Assembly (NCBI RefSeq): GCF_000687455.2
Contig: NZ_JGVW01000056.1
Location: 36,305 to 100,304, forward strand
Origin: Burkholderia sp. lig30
GTDB taxonomy: Bacteria; Pseudomonadota; Gammaproteobacteria; Burkholderiales; Burkholderiaceae
DNA length: 64,000 nucleotides
Reading direction: 5' to 3'
In this document: piece after piece, positions 32,823-42,183 of the stretch
Numbering within the stretch: position 1 is the first letter of the stretch
Layout: each line of letters opens with the position of its first letter
Position numbers and translations under genes: made by a program
The notes under the pieces: model-generated
What the model was told of the DNA's origin: nothing
The model's input: the letters and a program-made list of their open reading frames with translations, nothing else
Databases searched by the model: none

Positions 32823-33824
32823 ATGAGCGCCGCCCGCGCCGCGGCGATCTGGGCCGCGCTCGCGGCCGCGGTCGCCGCGCTGTTCGTCGCGTCGCTGACC
32901 CTCGGCAGCGTGCCGATGTCGCCGCTCGACGCGCTTGCGTCGCTGGTGCCGCATGCGGGCGCCGACGCGCTGCTCGGCGACATCGTCCGCACGCTGCGGC
33001 TGCCGCGCGCGCTCGCGGGTTTCGCATGCGGCGCGCTGCTCGCGCTCGCCGGCGCGCTGCTGCAGGTGCTGTTGCGTAATCCGCTGGCCGAGCCCTACGT
33101 GCTGGGCGTGTCGGGTGGCGCGGCCGGCTTCGCGCTGGTCGCGATGATCGCCGGCAGCGCGTGGTGGCTCGTCGATGCGTCGGCGTTCGCGGGCGCGCTC
33201 GTGTCGATGCTGCTCGTGCTCGGCCTCGCACGGCGCGAACTGTGGCGCGGCGAGCTGCGCGACGCGTCGCCGCGCCTGCTGCTCACGGGCGTCGTGATCG
33301 CGGCGGGGTGGGGCGCGCTCGTCACGTTGCTGCTGTCGCTCGCGCCCGATGCGCGGCTGCGCGGCATCATCTTCTGGCTGACCGGCGATCTGAACGGCGT
33401 CGCGCCGCCGTGGTTCGCGTGGGGCGCGCTCGCGCTCGCCGCGCTCGTCGCGCTGCCGGCCGCGCCGCAACTGAACGTGCTGCTGCGCGGCGACGCGACG
33501 GCGCTCGCGCTCGGCGTGCCGGTCGCGCGGCTGCGCGTGCGGATCTATCTCGTCGCGTCGCTGGCCGCCGCCGCCGCAGTCACGACCGCGGGCACGATCG
33601 GCTTCGTCGGCCTGGTCGTGCCGCATGCGCTGCGGCTCGCGTTCGGCAACGACCAGCGCATGCTGCTGCCCGCCGCGATGCTGGCGGGCGGCGGCGGCGT
33701 GATGGCGGCCGACCTGCTGGCGCGCACCGTGATCGCGCCCGCGCAGCTGCCGGTCGGCGTGATGACCGCGCTGGTTGGCGTGCCGGTGTTCCTGTGGATG
33801 TTGTTGAGGAGGCCGATGCGATGA
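32823..33824 (+). CDS. btuC: Cobalamin ABC transporter permease (FecCD family) BtuC
   Basis: This 333-residue inner-membrane permease moves corrinoids from BtuF into the cytoplasm. It is hydrophobic throughout with about ten helices, and contains the FecCD-type segments LLQVLLRNPLAEPYVLGVSGGA and GTIGFVGLVVPHALRLAFG that contact the ATPase. I chose ATG 32823 over GTG 32790. Its stop overlaps the btuD start (ATGA). The family also transports siderophores; the cobalamin function follows from the operon. Confidence 0.9.
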   Translation: MSAARAAAIWAALAAAVAALFVASLTLGSVPMSPLDALASLVPHAGADALLGDIVRTLRLPRALAGFACGALLALAGALLQVLLRNPLAEPYVLGVSGGAAGFALVAMIAGSAWWLVDASAFAGALVSMLLVLGLARRELWRGELRDASPRLLLTGVVIAAGWGALVTLLLSLAPDARLRGIIFWLTGDLNGVAPPWFAWGALALAALVALPAAPQLNVLLRGDATALALGVPVARLRVRIYLVASLAAAAAVTTAGTIGFVGLVVPHALRLAFGNDQRMLLPAAMLAGGGGVMAADLLARTVIAPAQLPVGVMTALVGVPVFLWMLLRRPMR

Positions 33825-34621
33825 GCGCCCGATCCACCGATGCCGGCTTTGTCGCGGTCGGCCTCACGCTCGCGGCCGGCGCGCGCACGTTGCTGAGCGG
33901 CTTCACGCAGGCGTTCCGGGCTGGCGAGATATGGTGCGTCGCGGGGCCGAACGGTGCGGGCAAGACGACGCTGCTCGCAACGCTCGCGGGGCTGCAGGCG
34001 CCGGCTGGCGGGCATGTCGTCGTCGACGGCCGGCCGCTCGGCGCATGGCCGGGCGCGCGACTCGCGCAGCGTCGCGCGCTGATGCCGCAGCAGTTGCACG
34101 ACGCATTCAGCGCGACCGTGTTCGATACCGTGCTGCTCAGCCGCTTTCCGTATCTCGGCGGCTGGGGCTGGGAGCGGCCCGAGGATCGCGACGCCGCGCG
34201 CGCGGCGCTCGCGACGTTCGGCCTGTCCGAATTCGCCGGGCGCGACGTGCTGTCGCTGTCCGGCGGCGAGCGGCAGCGCGTCGCGCTGGCGGCCGCGCTG
34301 TGCCAGGGCGCGCCGCTGCTGCTGCTCGACGAGCCGCTCGCGCATCTCGACCTGCATCACCAGATCGACTGTCTGACCGCGTTGACCGCGTGGCTCGACG
34401 CTGGCGCGCGCACCGTGCTGTTCTCGTGCCACGACCTGAACCTCGCGCGGCGCTTCGCGACCCACGCGCTGCTGCTCGACGGCCGCGGCCGCGCATGGGC
34501 GGGCCCGGTGGCCGACGTGCTGACGCCCGAGCGCGCGAGCGACGCGTTCGGCTATCCGCTCGTGCTGATCCGCGACGGCGGCCGCGACGCGTTGCTGCCC
34601 GCGTGGCCGGAGCGGCGATGA
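33821..34621 (+). CDS. btuD: Cobalamin ABC transporter ATP-binding protein BtuD
   Basis: This 266-residue ATPase drives the corrinoid importer. Walker A GPNGAGKTTL lies near residues 44-53, the signature LSGGERQRVAL near 145 and Walker B LLLLDEPLAHLD near 166. It is translationally coupled to btuC by a 4-base overlap, and its own stop overlaps a possible upstream ATG of cobT. Context separates it from siderophore ATPases of the same family. Confidence 0.9.
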   Translation: MSARSTDAGFVAVGLTLAAGARTLLSGFTQAFRAGEIWCVAGPNGAGKTTLLATLAGLQAPAGGHVVVDGRPLGAWPGARLAQRRALMPQQLHDAFSATVFDTVLLSRFPYLGGWGWERPEDRDAARAALATFGLSEFAGRDVLSLSGGERQRVALAAALCQGAPLLLLDEPLAHLDLHHQIDCLTALTAWLDAGARTVLFSCHDLNLARRFATHALLLDGRGRAWAGPVADVLTPERASDAFGYPLVLIRDGGRDALLPAWPERR

Positions 34622-34686
34622 ACCTTTTTCTGCTGTCTTCCACTGACGACGCGCGGCGGCTGCCGCGCACACCAGGCGACCTTCCG

Positions 34687-35739
34687 ATGAATCCGACCTT
34701 TTCCCTGCCCGACGTCGCGCCGCTCGATGCATCGCTGCGCGCCGGCCTGCAACACGCGATCGACCACAAGACCAAGCCGCCGGGCAGCCTCGGCCAGCTC
34801 GAGGCGCTCGCGCTGCAGCTCGGCATGATCCAGCGCAGCGGGCGTCCGTCCGTGCAGCGTCCGGTGACGATCGTGTTCGCCGCCGATCACGGCATCGCGG
34901 CGGAAGGCGTGAGCCCGTATCCGCAAGCGGTGACCGCGCAGATGGTCGCGAATTTCCTCGCAGGCGGCGCGGCGATCAATGCGTTCTCGGGCGTCGCGAA
35001 CAGCGAACTCGAGATCGTCGATGCGGGCGTCGCGTCGCCGCTGCCCGTGTCCTCGCAGATGATCTCGCTGCCGGTCGCGCGCGGCACGCGCAATTTCGCG
35101 CACGAGGCGGCGATGACGCGCGACGAGCTGCATGCCGCGCTCGCGGCGGGCGCGGCGCGCGTGCGTCATCATGCGGCGCTCGGCACGAACGTGATCGGCT
35201 TCGGCGAGATGGGCATCGCGAACACGTCGTCCGCGGCCTGCCTGATGAGTCGCCTGCTTGGCGAGCCGATCGACGTGTGCGTCGGGCGCGGCACCGGCCT
35301 CGACGATGCCGGCCTCGCGCACAAGCGCGCGGTGCTGGAGCTCGCGCTCGCGCGTCATCCGCAGGCGAGCGCGCCGCTCGACGTGCTCGCGACCTTCGGC
35401 GGCTTCGAGATCGCGATGATGACGGGCGCGTTCCTCGCGGCGGCCAGCGCGCGGATGACGATCCTCGTCGACGGCTTCATCGCGACCTCGGCGTTGCTGG
35501 TCGCCGACGCGCTCGCGCCGGCCGTGCGCGAATACTGCGTGTTCTCACACGCATCGAACGAGGCGGGGCACCGGCGCATGCTCGCGCATTTCGATGCGCG
35601 GCCGCTGCTCGCGCTCGACCTGCGGCTCGGCGAGGGCACCGGTGCGGCGCTCGCGCTGCCGCTCGTGCGCGCGGCGGCGGCGTTCCTCAACGGGATGGCG
35701 AGCTTCGAATCCGCCGGCGTGGACGATCGTGACGCCTGA
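34687..35739 (+). CDS. cobT: Nicotinate-nucleotide-dimethylbenzimidazole phosphoribosyltransferase CobT
   Basis: This 350-residue enzyme activates the lower ligand base, forming alpha-ribazole phosphate. The nicotinate mononucleotide-binding segments and the C-terminal LRLGEGTGAALALPL are present, with the catalytic glutamate at Glu316, agreeing with Glu317 of the Salmonella enzyme. That numbering and the conserved KTKPPGSLGQLE opening support ATG 34687. An in-frame ATG at 34618 overlaps the btuD stop and would add 23 residues; translation might begin there by coupling. CobS uses its product. Confidence 0.93.
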   Translation: MNPTFSLPDVAPLDASLRAGLQHAIDHKTKPPGSLGQLEALALQLGMIQRSGRPSVQRPVTIVFAADHGIAAEGVSPYPQAVTAQMVANFLAGGAAINAFSGVANSELEIVDAGVASPLPVSSQMISLPVARGTRNFAHEAAMTRDELHAALAAGAARVRHHAALGTNVIGFGEMGIANTSSAACLMSRLLGEPIDVCVGRGTGLDDAGLAHKRAVLELALARHPQASAPLDVLATFGGFEIAMMTGAFLAAASARMTILVDGFIATSALLVADALAPAVREYCVFSHASNEAGHRRMLAHFDARPLLALDLRLGEGTGAALALPLVRAAAAFLNGMASFESAGVDDRDA

Positions 35740-35752
35740 GCGCGCCGGCGGC

Positions 35753-36505
35753 ATGCGCGCCGAGTTGCGCTACTTCTTCGTCGCGCTCGGCTATTTCACC
35801 CGCGTGCCGGTGCCGCGCCGGATCGGCTACGCGGCGGGCGACCTGGATCAGGCCGCGCGCTACTTCCCGCTCGTCGGCGCGTGCGTCGGCGCATGGGGCG
35901 CGCTCGTCTACCTCGCGGCGCTGCGCATGTTTCCGGCGTCGATCGCGGCGGGGCTGTCGATGGCCGCGACGCTCGTCGCGACCGGCGCGTTCCACGAGGA
36001 CGGGCTCGCGGACAGTTGCGACGCGTTCGGCGGCGGCTATACGCGCGACGACGTGCTGCGCATCATGCACGACTCGCGGATCGGCACGTTCGGCGCGGTC
36101 GCGCTCGTGATCGCGCTCGGCCTCAAATGGCAGGCGCTCGCCGCGCTGCCGCCGCTGCGCGCCGCGTGGACGCTCGTCGCCGCGCATGCCGCGAGCCGCG
36201 CCGCGGCCGTGAGTCTGCTCGTATCGCTCGATTACGTGCGGCCCGAAGGCAAGGCGAAGCCGGTCGCGCAACGGATGCGCGCGCGCACCTGGCTCGTCGC
36301 GGCGGCGTTCGGCCTGCCGTGGCTGTTCTGGCCGGACTGGCGCGCGGGGCTCGCCGCGCTCGGGGTGCTGATCGTGTTGCGCGCGTGCGTTGCGCGCTAT
36401 TTCGTGAAACGGATCGGCGGCTACACCGGCGACTGCCTCGGCTTCGCGCAGCAGCTGAGCGAGCTTGCGATCTATCTCGTGGTGCTGGGATGGACCTCGT
36501 CCTGA
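35753..36505 (+). CDS. cobS: Adenosylcobinamide-GDP ribazoletransferase CobS
   Basis: This 250-residue inner-membrane enzyme joins adenosylcobinamide-GDP to alpha-ribazole to make adenosylcobalamin or its phosphate. The metal-binding motif FHEDGLADSCDAFGGG lies near residues 80-95, and several membrane helices follow. ATG 35753 gives a usual length; GTG 35729, overlapping the cobT stop region, is an alternative start. The 3' end overlaps cobC by 16 bases. Confidence 0.93.
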   Translation: MRAELRYFFVALGYFTRVPVPRRIGYAAGDLDQAARYFPLVGACVGAWGALVYLAALRMFPASIAAGLSMAATLVATGAFHEDGLADSCDAFGGGYTRDDVLRIMHDSRIGTFGAVALVIALGLKWQALAALPPLRAAWTLVAAHAASRAAAVSLLVSLDYVRPEGKAKPVAQRMRARTWLVAAAFGLPWLFWPDWRAGLAALGVLIVLRACVARYFVKRIGGYTGDCLGFAQQLSELAIYLVVLGWTSS

Positions 36506-37074
36506 TCCGGCATCCGGCTGTCGATGTCGCGCCCGGCGTCTGCTACGGCCGCAGCGACGTGCCGCTCGCCGCGCCGGCCGACACGGGGGCGCAGGCGGTG
36601 CGCGAGCGGCTCGCGGGCCTGCGCGCGCCGCTGCCGGCGTGCATCTGGTCGAGCCCGCTCACGCGGTGCGCGTCGGTCGGCGCGCGGCTCGCGCAGACGC
36701 TCGGCGTGCCGCTGCGACGCGACGCGCGCTGGCAGGAGATGGATTTCGGCAGCTGGGAGATGCAGCGCTGGGACGACATCGATCGCGCGGCGCTCGATGC
36801 GTGGGCGGCCGACCTGATGCATGCGTGCGCGCATGGCGGCGAGAGCGTCGCGCAGTTCTCCGCGCGCGTCGCGCAGGTGCTCGATGTCTCCGTGCAGGCC
36901 GGTGCGCCGCAGTGGGCGGTCACCCATGCGGGCGTGATGCGTGCGTTCGCATCGCACGCGCTGGGCGTGCCGCTCGATGCGCTGCTCGCGCGGCCCGTGC
37001 CATTGGGCGGCATCGTCTGGCTGCGCCGCGACGCCGCGCGCGGCATCTGGGAGATCGTGCACTGGGACGCGTGA
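36490..37074 (+). CDS. cobC: Alpha-ribazole/adenosylcobalamin phosphatase, histidine phosphatase family
   Basis: This 194-residue phosphatase probably removes the phosphate from alpha-ribazole 5'-phosphate or adenosylcobalamin phosphate. It has the phosphohistidine motif LIRHP with His8 as nucleophile (RHP rather than the usual RHG), the SSPLTRC segment with the phosphate-binding Arg, and VTHAGVMRA near the C-terminus. The start lies inside cobS. It ends the riboswitch-controlled gene run and is convergent with btuF only 15 bases away, with no terminator visible. Confidence 0.87.
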   Translation: MDLVLIRHPAVDVAPGVCYGRSDVPLAAPADTGAQAVRERLAGLRAPLPACIWSSPLTRCASVGARLAQTLGVPLRRDARWQEMDFGSWEMQRWDDIDRAALDAWAADLMHACAHGGESVAQFSARVAQVLDVSVQAGAPQWAVTHAGVMRAFASHALGVPLDALLARPVPLGGIVWLRRDAARGIWEIVHWDA

Positions 37075-37089
37075 GCGTGCGTCAACGTG

Positions 37090-38007
37090 TCAACGTGCCG
37101 GCCGCCGCTTGCGCGCGATGTCGAGATCCTCGCACAGCGCCGCCGCGCCCTGCGCGATGCGCGGCGCCGGACGCGTCAGCAGGTCGCCGTCGATCGCGAA
37201 CAGGTTGCCGCGCGCGACCGCGGTCAGCGAGGGCCACGCCTGCCAGCGCGCGAGGCTGGGCAGCGTGTCGTTCGCGGGTGTCGCACCGGCGCGCGTCGTC
37301 ACGATCGCTTCCGGATTCGCCGCGAGCACGGCTTCGTCGGAGACGGTCGGCACGAGCGGTTCGAGCGATGCGAACACGTTGCGCCCGCCGCACAGGCGAA
37401 TCACGTCGCTGACGAGATGCGTGCCGTTGAGGGTCATCAGCGGCCGGTCCCATACCTGAAAGAACACCGTGACGGGCGCGCGCGACGCATAGCGCGCGCG
37501 CAGCGCGCCGATCTCGCGCCGGAACGATGCGGCGGCCGCATCGGCGACGGGCTGCGTGCCGAGCAGCATGCCGAGCTGGCCGAGCGTCGCCGCGACGTCG
37601 TCGAGCTGCTTCGGCTCGCTGAAGAACAGCGGGATGTGCAGCGCGCGCAGCGCGTCGGTCTGCCGCTCGGCGTTGCCATGACGCCAGACGACGATCAGGT
37701 CGGGCTTCAACGCGGCGATGCGCTCGAGGTCGAGCGCCTTGTTGTCGCCGACGCGCGGCACGGCCCGCGCGGCGGGCGGATAGTCGCTGTACGTGACCGT
37801 GCCGACCAGCTTCGCGCCGCCGCCCGCGGCGAAGATCAGCTCGGTCGCGTGCGGTGCGAGACTGACGACGCGTTGCGCGGGTGCGGCGAGCGTGACCGTG
37901 TGTCCGGTGTCGTCGCGCGCGCTGACGTCCGCGTGCGCGTGCATGGCGCCGCCCAGCGCGAGCAGCGCGGCGGCGAGCGGGGACATGAGCGGGCGGCGCA
38001 GGGTCAT
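37090..38007 (-). CDS. btuF: Periplasmic cobalamin-binding protein BtuF
   Basis: This 305-residue protein captures corrinoids in the periplasm for BtuCD. It has a signal peptide ending AMHAHA (about residues 1-26) and a helical-backbone binding fold: RVVSLAPHATELIFAAG, then LKPDLIVVWRHGN and MTLNGTHLVSDVIRLCGG, which are typical of BtuF-like proteins. It is the distal gene of the minus-strand unit cobU-cbiB-cobD-btuF, starting four bases inside cobD, so it is not under the btuB riboswitch. Confidence 0.9.
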   Translation of the reverse strand: MTLRRPLMSPLAAALLALGGAMHAHADVSARDDTGHTVTLAAPAQRVVSLAPHATELIFAAGGGAKLVGTVTYSDYPPAARAVPRVGDNKALDLERIAALKPDLIVVWRHGNAERQTDALRALHIPLFFSEPKQLDDVAATLGQLGMLLGTQPVADAAAASFRREIGALRARYASRAPVTVFFQVWDRPLMTLNGTHLVSDVIRLCGGRNVFASLEPLVPTVSDEAVLAANPEAIVTTRAGATPANDTLPSLARWQAWPSLTAVARGNLFAIDGDLLTRPAPRIAQGAAALCEDLDIARKRRPAR

Positions 38008-39023
38008 CGTGCGTCAGCGCGCAGCGACGGCACGCATTGCGCGAGCGCATCCGACAGACGCTGCCATTCGTGTTCGCAGCCCGGCAGGCCGACGCGCACG
38101 CTCGACGGCTGCGCGAAGTAGCGCGTCCAGATCCCGTGCTTCGCGAGCGCGTCGTGCAGCGCCGCGGCGCGCGGATCGGCGGTCCAGCTGAACAGCGGCG
38201 TCGCGTGGACGTGAAAGCCGTGACCGCGCAACAGCGCCGCGAGCCGGTCGCCGTCGGCGGCGAGCCGCGCGCGCGCCGCGGCCTGCCACGGCGCGTCGGC
38301 GAACGCGGCGGCCACCGCGTGACGCGCGGGGCCGCTGACGGTCCACGCGCCGAGCGTGTCGCGCAACGTGGCGATCAGCTCGGGGCAGGCCAGCACGAAG
38401 CCGGCGCGGATGCCCGCGAGCCCGAAGAACTTGCCGACCGAGCGCAGCACGACGAGGCCCGCGCGATGCGTGTGCGCGGCGAGCGACCCGCTCGCGCCGG
38501 TATCTGCGAATGCCTCGTCGACGATCAGCGTGCCGCCGCGGGCCGACAGCTGCGCGTGCCAGCCGAGCAACCGGCCGGGCTCAACGCGTTCGGCCGTCGG
38601 ATTGTTCGGGTTCCCGACGATGACGTGGCGCAACGATGCCGGCAACGTGTCCGATGCGATGTCGAGCGGCTCGATCGCATGACCGTGCCGCGCGAAGGCC
38701 GGCGCGTATTCGCCGTATGCGAGCGCGGCGACGCCCGCGCCGCCGTGCGACAGCAGCGCCGGCAGCGCGCGGATCGCGGCCTGGCTTCCGGCGACGGGCA
38801 GCACGTGCGCCGCGTCGGGCGCGCCGTAATAGCGGGCGGCGCAGGCGGCGAGGCCGTCGCCGTCGTCGGGCAGCCGCCGCCACGCGTCGGCGGGCACGGG
38901 CGGCACCGGATAGCCGGCCGGATTGATGCCGGTCGACAGGTCGAGCCATGCGTCGTGCGGAATGCCGTGGCGGCGTGCGGCTTCGTGCAGGTTGCCGCCG
39001 TGTGCGATGCGTGTGTCGGACAT
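38004..39023 (-). CDS. cobD: L-threonine-O-3-phosphate decarboxylase (CobD/CobC-type aminotransferase fold)
   Basis: This 339-residue PLP enzyme makes aminopropanol phosphate, the linker of the nucleotide loop. It opens with HGGNLHEAARRHGIPHDAWLDLSTGINP, the signature of this subgroup, and the PLP lysine is in LRSVGKFFGLAGIRAG near residue 200. Names differ between pathways (Salmonella CobD, Pseudomonas CobC). It starts one base after the cbiB stop and overlaps btuF, so the four genes are tightly coupled. Confidence 0.9.
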   Translation of the reverse strand: MSDTRIAHGGNLHEAARRHGIPHDAWLDLSTGINPAGYPVPPVPADAWRRLPDDGDGLAACAARYYGAPDAAHVLPVAGSQAAIRALPALLSHGGAGVAALAYGEYAPAFARHGHAIEPLDIASDTLPASLRHVIVGNPNNPTAERVEPGRLLGWHAQLSARGGTLIVDEAFADTGASGSLAAHTHRAGLVVLRSVGKFFGLAGIRAGFVLACPELIATLRDTLGAWTVSGPARHAVAAAFADAPWQAAARARLAADGDRLAALLRGHGFHVHATPLFSWTADPRAAALHDALAKHGIWTRYFAQPSSVRVGLPGCEHEWQRLSDALAQCVPSLRADAR

Positions 39024-39024
39024 G

Positions 39025-39960
39025 TTATGCGCCCATCACGAGTGCGGCGCCGGCGACGAGCAGCGCGAGCCACAGGGCCAGCGTGCGCGCGACGAGCGAC
39101 AGCGCGGCGACGATGTGCGCGGCGCTGGCGGGGGCGCCGGCGCCGAGCGAGGGACGCACCTCGACCGTGCCGTGATAGACGGCCGGCCCGCCGAGCTGCA
39201 CGTTCAGGCTGCCCGCGCCTGCGGCCATCACCGGGCCGGCGTTCGGGCTGTCCCAGTGGCGCGCCTGCGTGCGCCAGCAGCGCCACGCGGTGGCCGTGTC
39301 GCCGAGCAGCGCATAGCTCGCGGCGGTCAGGCGCGCGGGGGCCAGATTCAGCACGTCGTCGATTCGCGCCGCCGCCCAGCCGAAACGCAGAAAACGCGCC
39401 GTGCGGTAGCCCCACATCGCGTCGAGCGTGTTCGCGAGCCGGTACAGCAGCGCGCCGGGGCCGCCCGCGACGACGAACCAGAACAGCGCGCCGAAGATCG
39501 CGTCGTTGCCGTTCTCGAGCGCCGATTCGACGGCCGCGCGCGACAGCGCCGCTTCGTCGGCGGCACGCGTGTCGCGCGACACGATCCGCGCGGTCAGCGC
39601 GCGCGCGCCGGGCAGGTCGTGCCGGCGCAATGCGTCGGCGATCGGCGCGAGGTGATCGGCGAGGCTTTTTGCGCCGAGCGCGAACCACAGCAGCGTGACG
39701 TGCAGCGCGGCGGCGAGCGGCGCGGGCAGGGTGGCTGCCAGCCAGAACGACACCGCCACCGGCGGCGCGACGGCGACGAGCCACGCGGCGATGCCGGCGA
39801 GGCGGCCGAGCGTGCCGGTGTTCAGCGCGCGTTCGAGGTGGGTGGCAATCCGTCCGAATGCCACGAGCGGGTGCGCGTTGGCCGGCTCGCCGAGCTTGCG
39901 GTCGACGAGCGCGCCGATCACCGCGAGCATCGCGACGGCGGGCAGCGACAGCATCAGCAT
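39025..39960 (-). CDS. cbiB: Adenosylcobinamide-phosphate synthase CbiB (CobD of Pseudomonas)
   Basis: This 311-residue inner-membrane enzyme attaches aminopropanol or its phosphate to adenosylcobyric acid. It starts [26 protein letters not shown] and contains HPLVAFGRI and [39 protein letters not shown] segments typical of the family, with several membrane helices. The start overlaps the end of cobU by seven bases. It acts on the CobQ product from the divergent gene. Confidence 0.92.
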   Translation of the reverse strand: MLMLSLPAVAMLAVIGALVDRKLGEPANAHPLVAFGRIATHLERALNTGTLGRLAGIAAWLVAVAPPVAVSFWLAATLPAPLAAALHVTLLWFALGAKSLADHLAPIADALRRHDLPGARALTARIVSRDTRAADEAALSRAAVESALENGNDAIFGALFWFVVAGGPGALLYRLANTLDAMWGYRTARFLRFGWAAARIDDVLNLAPARLTAASYALLGDTATAWRCWRTQARHWDSPNAGPVMAAGAGSLNVQLGGPAVYHGTVEVRPSLGAGAPASAAHIVAALSLVARTLALWLALLVAGAALVMGA

Positions 39961-40508
39961 GGCGAGGCTCCCGGCTTGATCGCGACGGGCAGGCCCGCAA
40001 CCAGCAGCGTGACGCGCGTTGCGCGCGCCGCGACGCGCTGGTTGAGGCGGCCGAGTTCGTCGACGTAGCGGCGCGTCATCGCGCCGAGCGGCACGACGCC
40101 GAGCCCGATCTCGTTGCTGACGACGATCAGCTTCGCGCGCGCGCGGCACAGCGAGCCGTCGAGCGCATCGACGCGCTGCGCGCAGGCCGCGTCGTCGAGC
40201 GGCTCGCCGTCGGCGGGGCACAGCAGGTTGGTGAGCCACAGCGTCAGGCAATCGACGAGCAGGCACGCGCCCGGATCGTCGAGCCGCGCGAGCGTGCCGG
40301 CGAGGTCGAGCGGCGCGTCGGCGAAGCCCCACTCGGCGGGCCGCCGCGCGCGGTGATGCGCGATGCGCTGCGCGAATTCGTCGTCGAGCGCGCGCGCGGT
40401 CGCGACATAGGTGACGGGGCGGCCGCTGTCGGCGGCAAGGCGCTCGGCATACGCGCTCTTGCCCGAGCGGGCGCCGCCGAGGACGAAGGTGAGGTCGTGC
40501 GGAATCAT
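39954..40508 (-). CDS. cobU: Bifunctional adenosylcobinamide kinase/adenosylcobinamide-phosphate guanylyltransferase
   Basis: This 184-residue enzyme phosphorylates adenosylcobinamide and then transfers GMP to it. The P-loop GGARSGKS lies at residues 10-17, the guanylylated histidine is in [10 protein letters not shown] near residue 50, and [12 protein letters not shown] and [11 protein letters not shown] follow as in the family (CobU/CobP). No Shine-Dalgarno sequence is seen before ATG 40508; a TACAAT hexamer ends seven bases upstream, suggesting a leaderless transcript. It heads the minus-strand unit. Confidence 0.92.
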   Translation of the reverse strand: MIPHDLTFVLGGARSGKSAYAERLAADSGRPVTYVATARALDDEFAQRIAHHRARRPAEWGFADAPLDLAGTLARLDDPGACLLVDCLTLWLTNLLCPADGEPLDDAACAQRVDALDGSLCRARAKLIVVSNEIGLGVVPLGAMTRRYVDELGRLNQRVAARATRVTLLVAGLPVAIKPGASPC

Positions 40509-40514
40509 CGCGTG

Positions 40515-40520
40515 ATTGTA
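40515..40520 (-). promoter_or_regulatory. Candidate -10 element for cobU
   Basis: TACAAT on the minus strand (40520-40515) places the expected transcription start at about 40508, the A of the cobU ATG. No convincing -35 was found. The 60-base cobU-cobQ gap has no room for a second cobalamin riboswitch. Confidence 0.35.
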
Positions 40521-40568
40521 ACGGCGCGGGCGATAATGCGGCCTTCGCTTTGCCATGCCTTTGACACG

Positions 40569-42113
40569 ATGAATGCACCCGATGCGCGGCCGGCCGGCAC
40601 GCTGATGATCCAGGGCACGACCTCCGACGCGGGCAAGAGCACGCTCGTCGCGGGCCTGTGCCGCCTCGCGCGCCGCGCGGGCGCGCGCGTCGCGCCGTTC
40701 AAGCCGCAGAACATGGCGCTCAACAGCGCGGTGACCGCCGACGGCGGCGAGATCGGCCGCGCGCAGGCGCTGCAGGCGCTCGCGGCCGGCGTCGCGCCGC
40801 ATACCGATTTCAATCCGGTGCTGCTCAAGCCGACGAGCGACCGCGGCGCGCAGGTCATCATCCACGGCAAGGCCCGCGCGAACCTGAATGCGCGGGCGTA
40901 TCACGACTACAAGCCGGTCGCGTTCGACGCGGTGCTCGAATCGTATGCGCGGCTGCGCGCGGCCTACGACACCGTGATCGTCGAAGGCGCAGGCAGCCCC
41001 GCCGAAATCAACCTGCGCGACGGCGACATCGCGAACATGGGCTTTGCCGAGCGTGTCGACTGCCCGGTCGTGCTCGTCGCCGACATCGACCGCGGCGGCG
41101 TGTTCGCGCATCTGGTCGGCACGCTCGCGTGCCTGTCGGACAGCGAGCGCGCGCGCGTGCGCGGCTTCGTCATCAACCGCTTCCGCGGCGATTTCGGGCT
41201 GCTGAAGCCGGGGCTCGACTGGCTCGAGGCGCAGACCGGCAAGCCGGTGTTCGGTGTGCTGCCTTACCTGCACGGGCTCACGCTCGACGCCGAGGACATG
41301 TTGCCCGCGCAGGCCCGAAGCGGCGCCGCACATGAAGGCGGGGACGTGCTGCGCGTCGTCGTGCCGGCGTTGCCGCGTATCAGCAACCACACCGATTTCG
41401 ATCCGCTGCGCGTGCATCCGCAAGTCGAGTTCACGTACTGGAAGAGCGGGCCGGTGCCCGCGGCCGACCTTCTGATCCTTCCCGGCTCGAAGAGCGTGCA
41501 GCGCGACCTGGCCTGGCTCAGGGCGGTGGGCTGGGAGGACGTCGTCAAGCGGCACCTGCGCTATGGCGGCAAGGTGATCGGCATCTGCGGCGGCATGCAG
41601 ATGCTCGGCCGCGCGCTCGACGATCCGCTCGGCCTCGAGGGCGCGCCGGGCAGCGTGCCGGGCTTCGGTCTGCTCGATTTCACGACCACGCTGCAGCCGG
41701 ACAAGACGCTGAAGAACGTCGCCGGCCGTCTCGCGCTGCCGGGCGGCGCGGCCGTGCGCGGCTATGAGATCCACATGGGCGAGACGCGCGGCCCCGCGCT
41801 CGCGTCGCCGGCCCTCGCGCTGGCGGCCGACGGCGAAGGTGAAGGCGAGGGCTGCGAGGGCGAAGGCAGCGCGGACAACGCGGGCGGCACGCGCGCGGAC
41901 GGCGCGTTGTCCGGCGACGGGCAGATTCTCGCGACCTACGTGCACGGGCTGTTCGACGCCCCCGATGCGTGCGCCGCGCTGCTCGCGTGGGCCGGCCTCG
42001 ACGGGGCCGCGCGGATCGACTATCCGGCGCTGCGCGAGGCGTCGCTCGAGCGGCTCGCGGACACGATCGCCGCGCACGTCGACCTGCCGGCGCTGTACGC
42101 CGCGTTTCGCTGA
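40569..42113 (+). CDS. cobQ: Cobyric acid synthase CobQ (CbiP)
   Basis: This 514-residue glutamine amidotransferase amidates four carboxyl groups of adenosylcobyrinic acid a,c-diamide. An N-terminal dethiobiotin-synthetase-like ATP domain ([17 protein letters not shown]) is followed by a class I amidotransferase domain with Cys near 340 ([10 protein letters not shown]) and His near 460 (TYVHGLF). Between these, at about residues 420-445, is a Gly/Glu-rich low-complexity insertion not expected in the fold, making the protein slightly longer than usual. It is divergent from cobU. Confidence 0.92.
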   Translation: MNAPDARPAGTLMIQGTTSDAGKSTLVAGLCRLARRAGARVAPFKPQNMALNSAVTADGGEIGRAQALQALAAGVAPHTDFNPVLLKPTSDRGAQVIIHGKARANLNARAYHDYKPVAFDAVLESYARLRAAYDTVIVEGAGSPAEINLRDGDIANMGFAERVDCPVVLVADIDRGGVFAHLVGTLACLSDSERARVRGFVINRFRGDFGLLKPGLDWLEAQTGKPVFGVLPYLHGLTLDAEDMLPAQARSGAAHEGGDVLRVVVPALPRISNHTDFDPLRVHPQVEFTYWKSGPVPAADLLILPGSKSVQRDLAWLRAVGWEDVVKRHLRYGGKVIGICGGMQMLGRALDDPLGLEGAPGSVPGFGLLDFTTTLQPDKTLKNVAGRLALPGGAAVRGYEIHMGETRGPALASPALALAADGEGEGEGCEGEGSADNAGGTRADGALSGDGQILATYVHGLFDAPDACAALLAWAGLDGAARIDYPALREASLERLADTIAAHVDLPALYAAFR

Positions 42114-42156
42114 TGCGGGCCTCGCATTTTTCGCTGCGTGACGTACAACCAAAGCA

Positions 42157-42172
42157 GGGCGGAAGTCCGCCC
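42157..42172 (+). other. Hairpin abutting the ribosome-binding site of the small secreted peptide
   Basis: GGGCGGA (42157-42163) and TCCGCCC (42166-42172) form a perfect 7-base stem with a 2-base gap, so a slightly smaller stem is likely in practice. The GGAGGAG ribosome-binding site begins at the next base. It could position the ribosome or control access to the site. Confidence 0.55.
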
Positions 42173-42183
42173 GGAGGAGCGCG

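Noticed and set aside
37075..37089. A terminator between cobC and btuF
   Set aside because: The genes are 15 bases apart and no hairpin is present; only a short GTCAACGT direct repeat is seen.
40509..40568. A second cobalamin riboswitch between cobU and cobQ
   Set aside because: The gap is only 60 bases and lacks the conserved B12 box.
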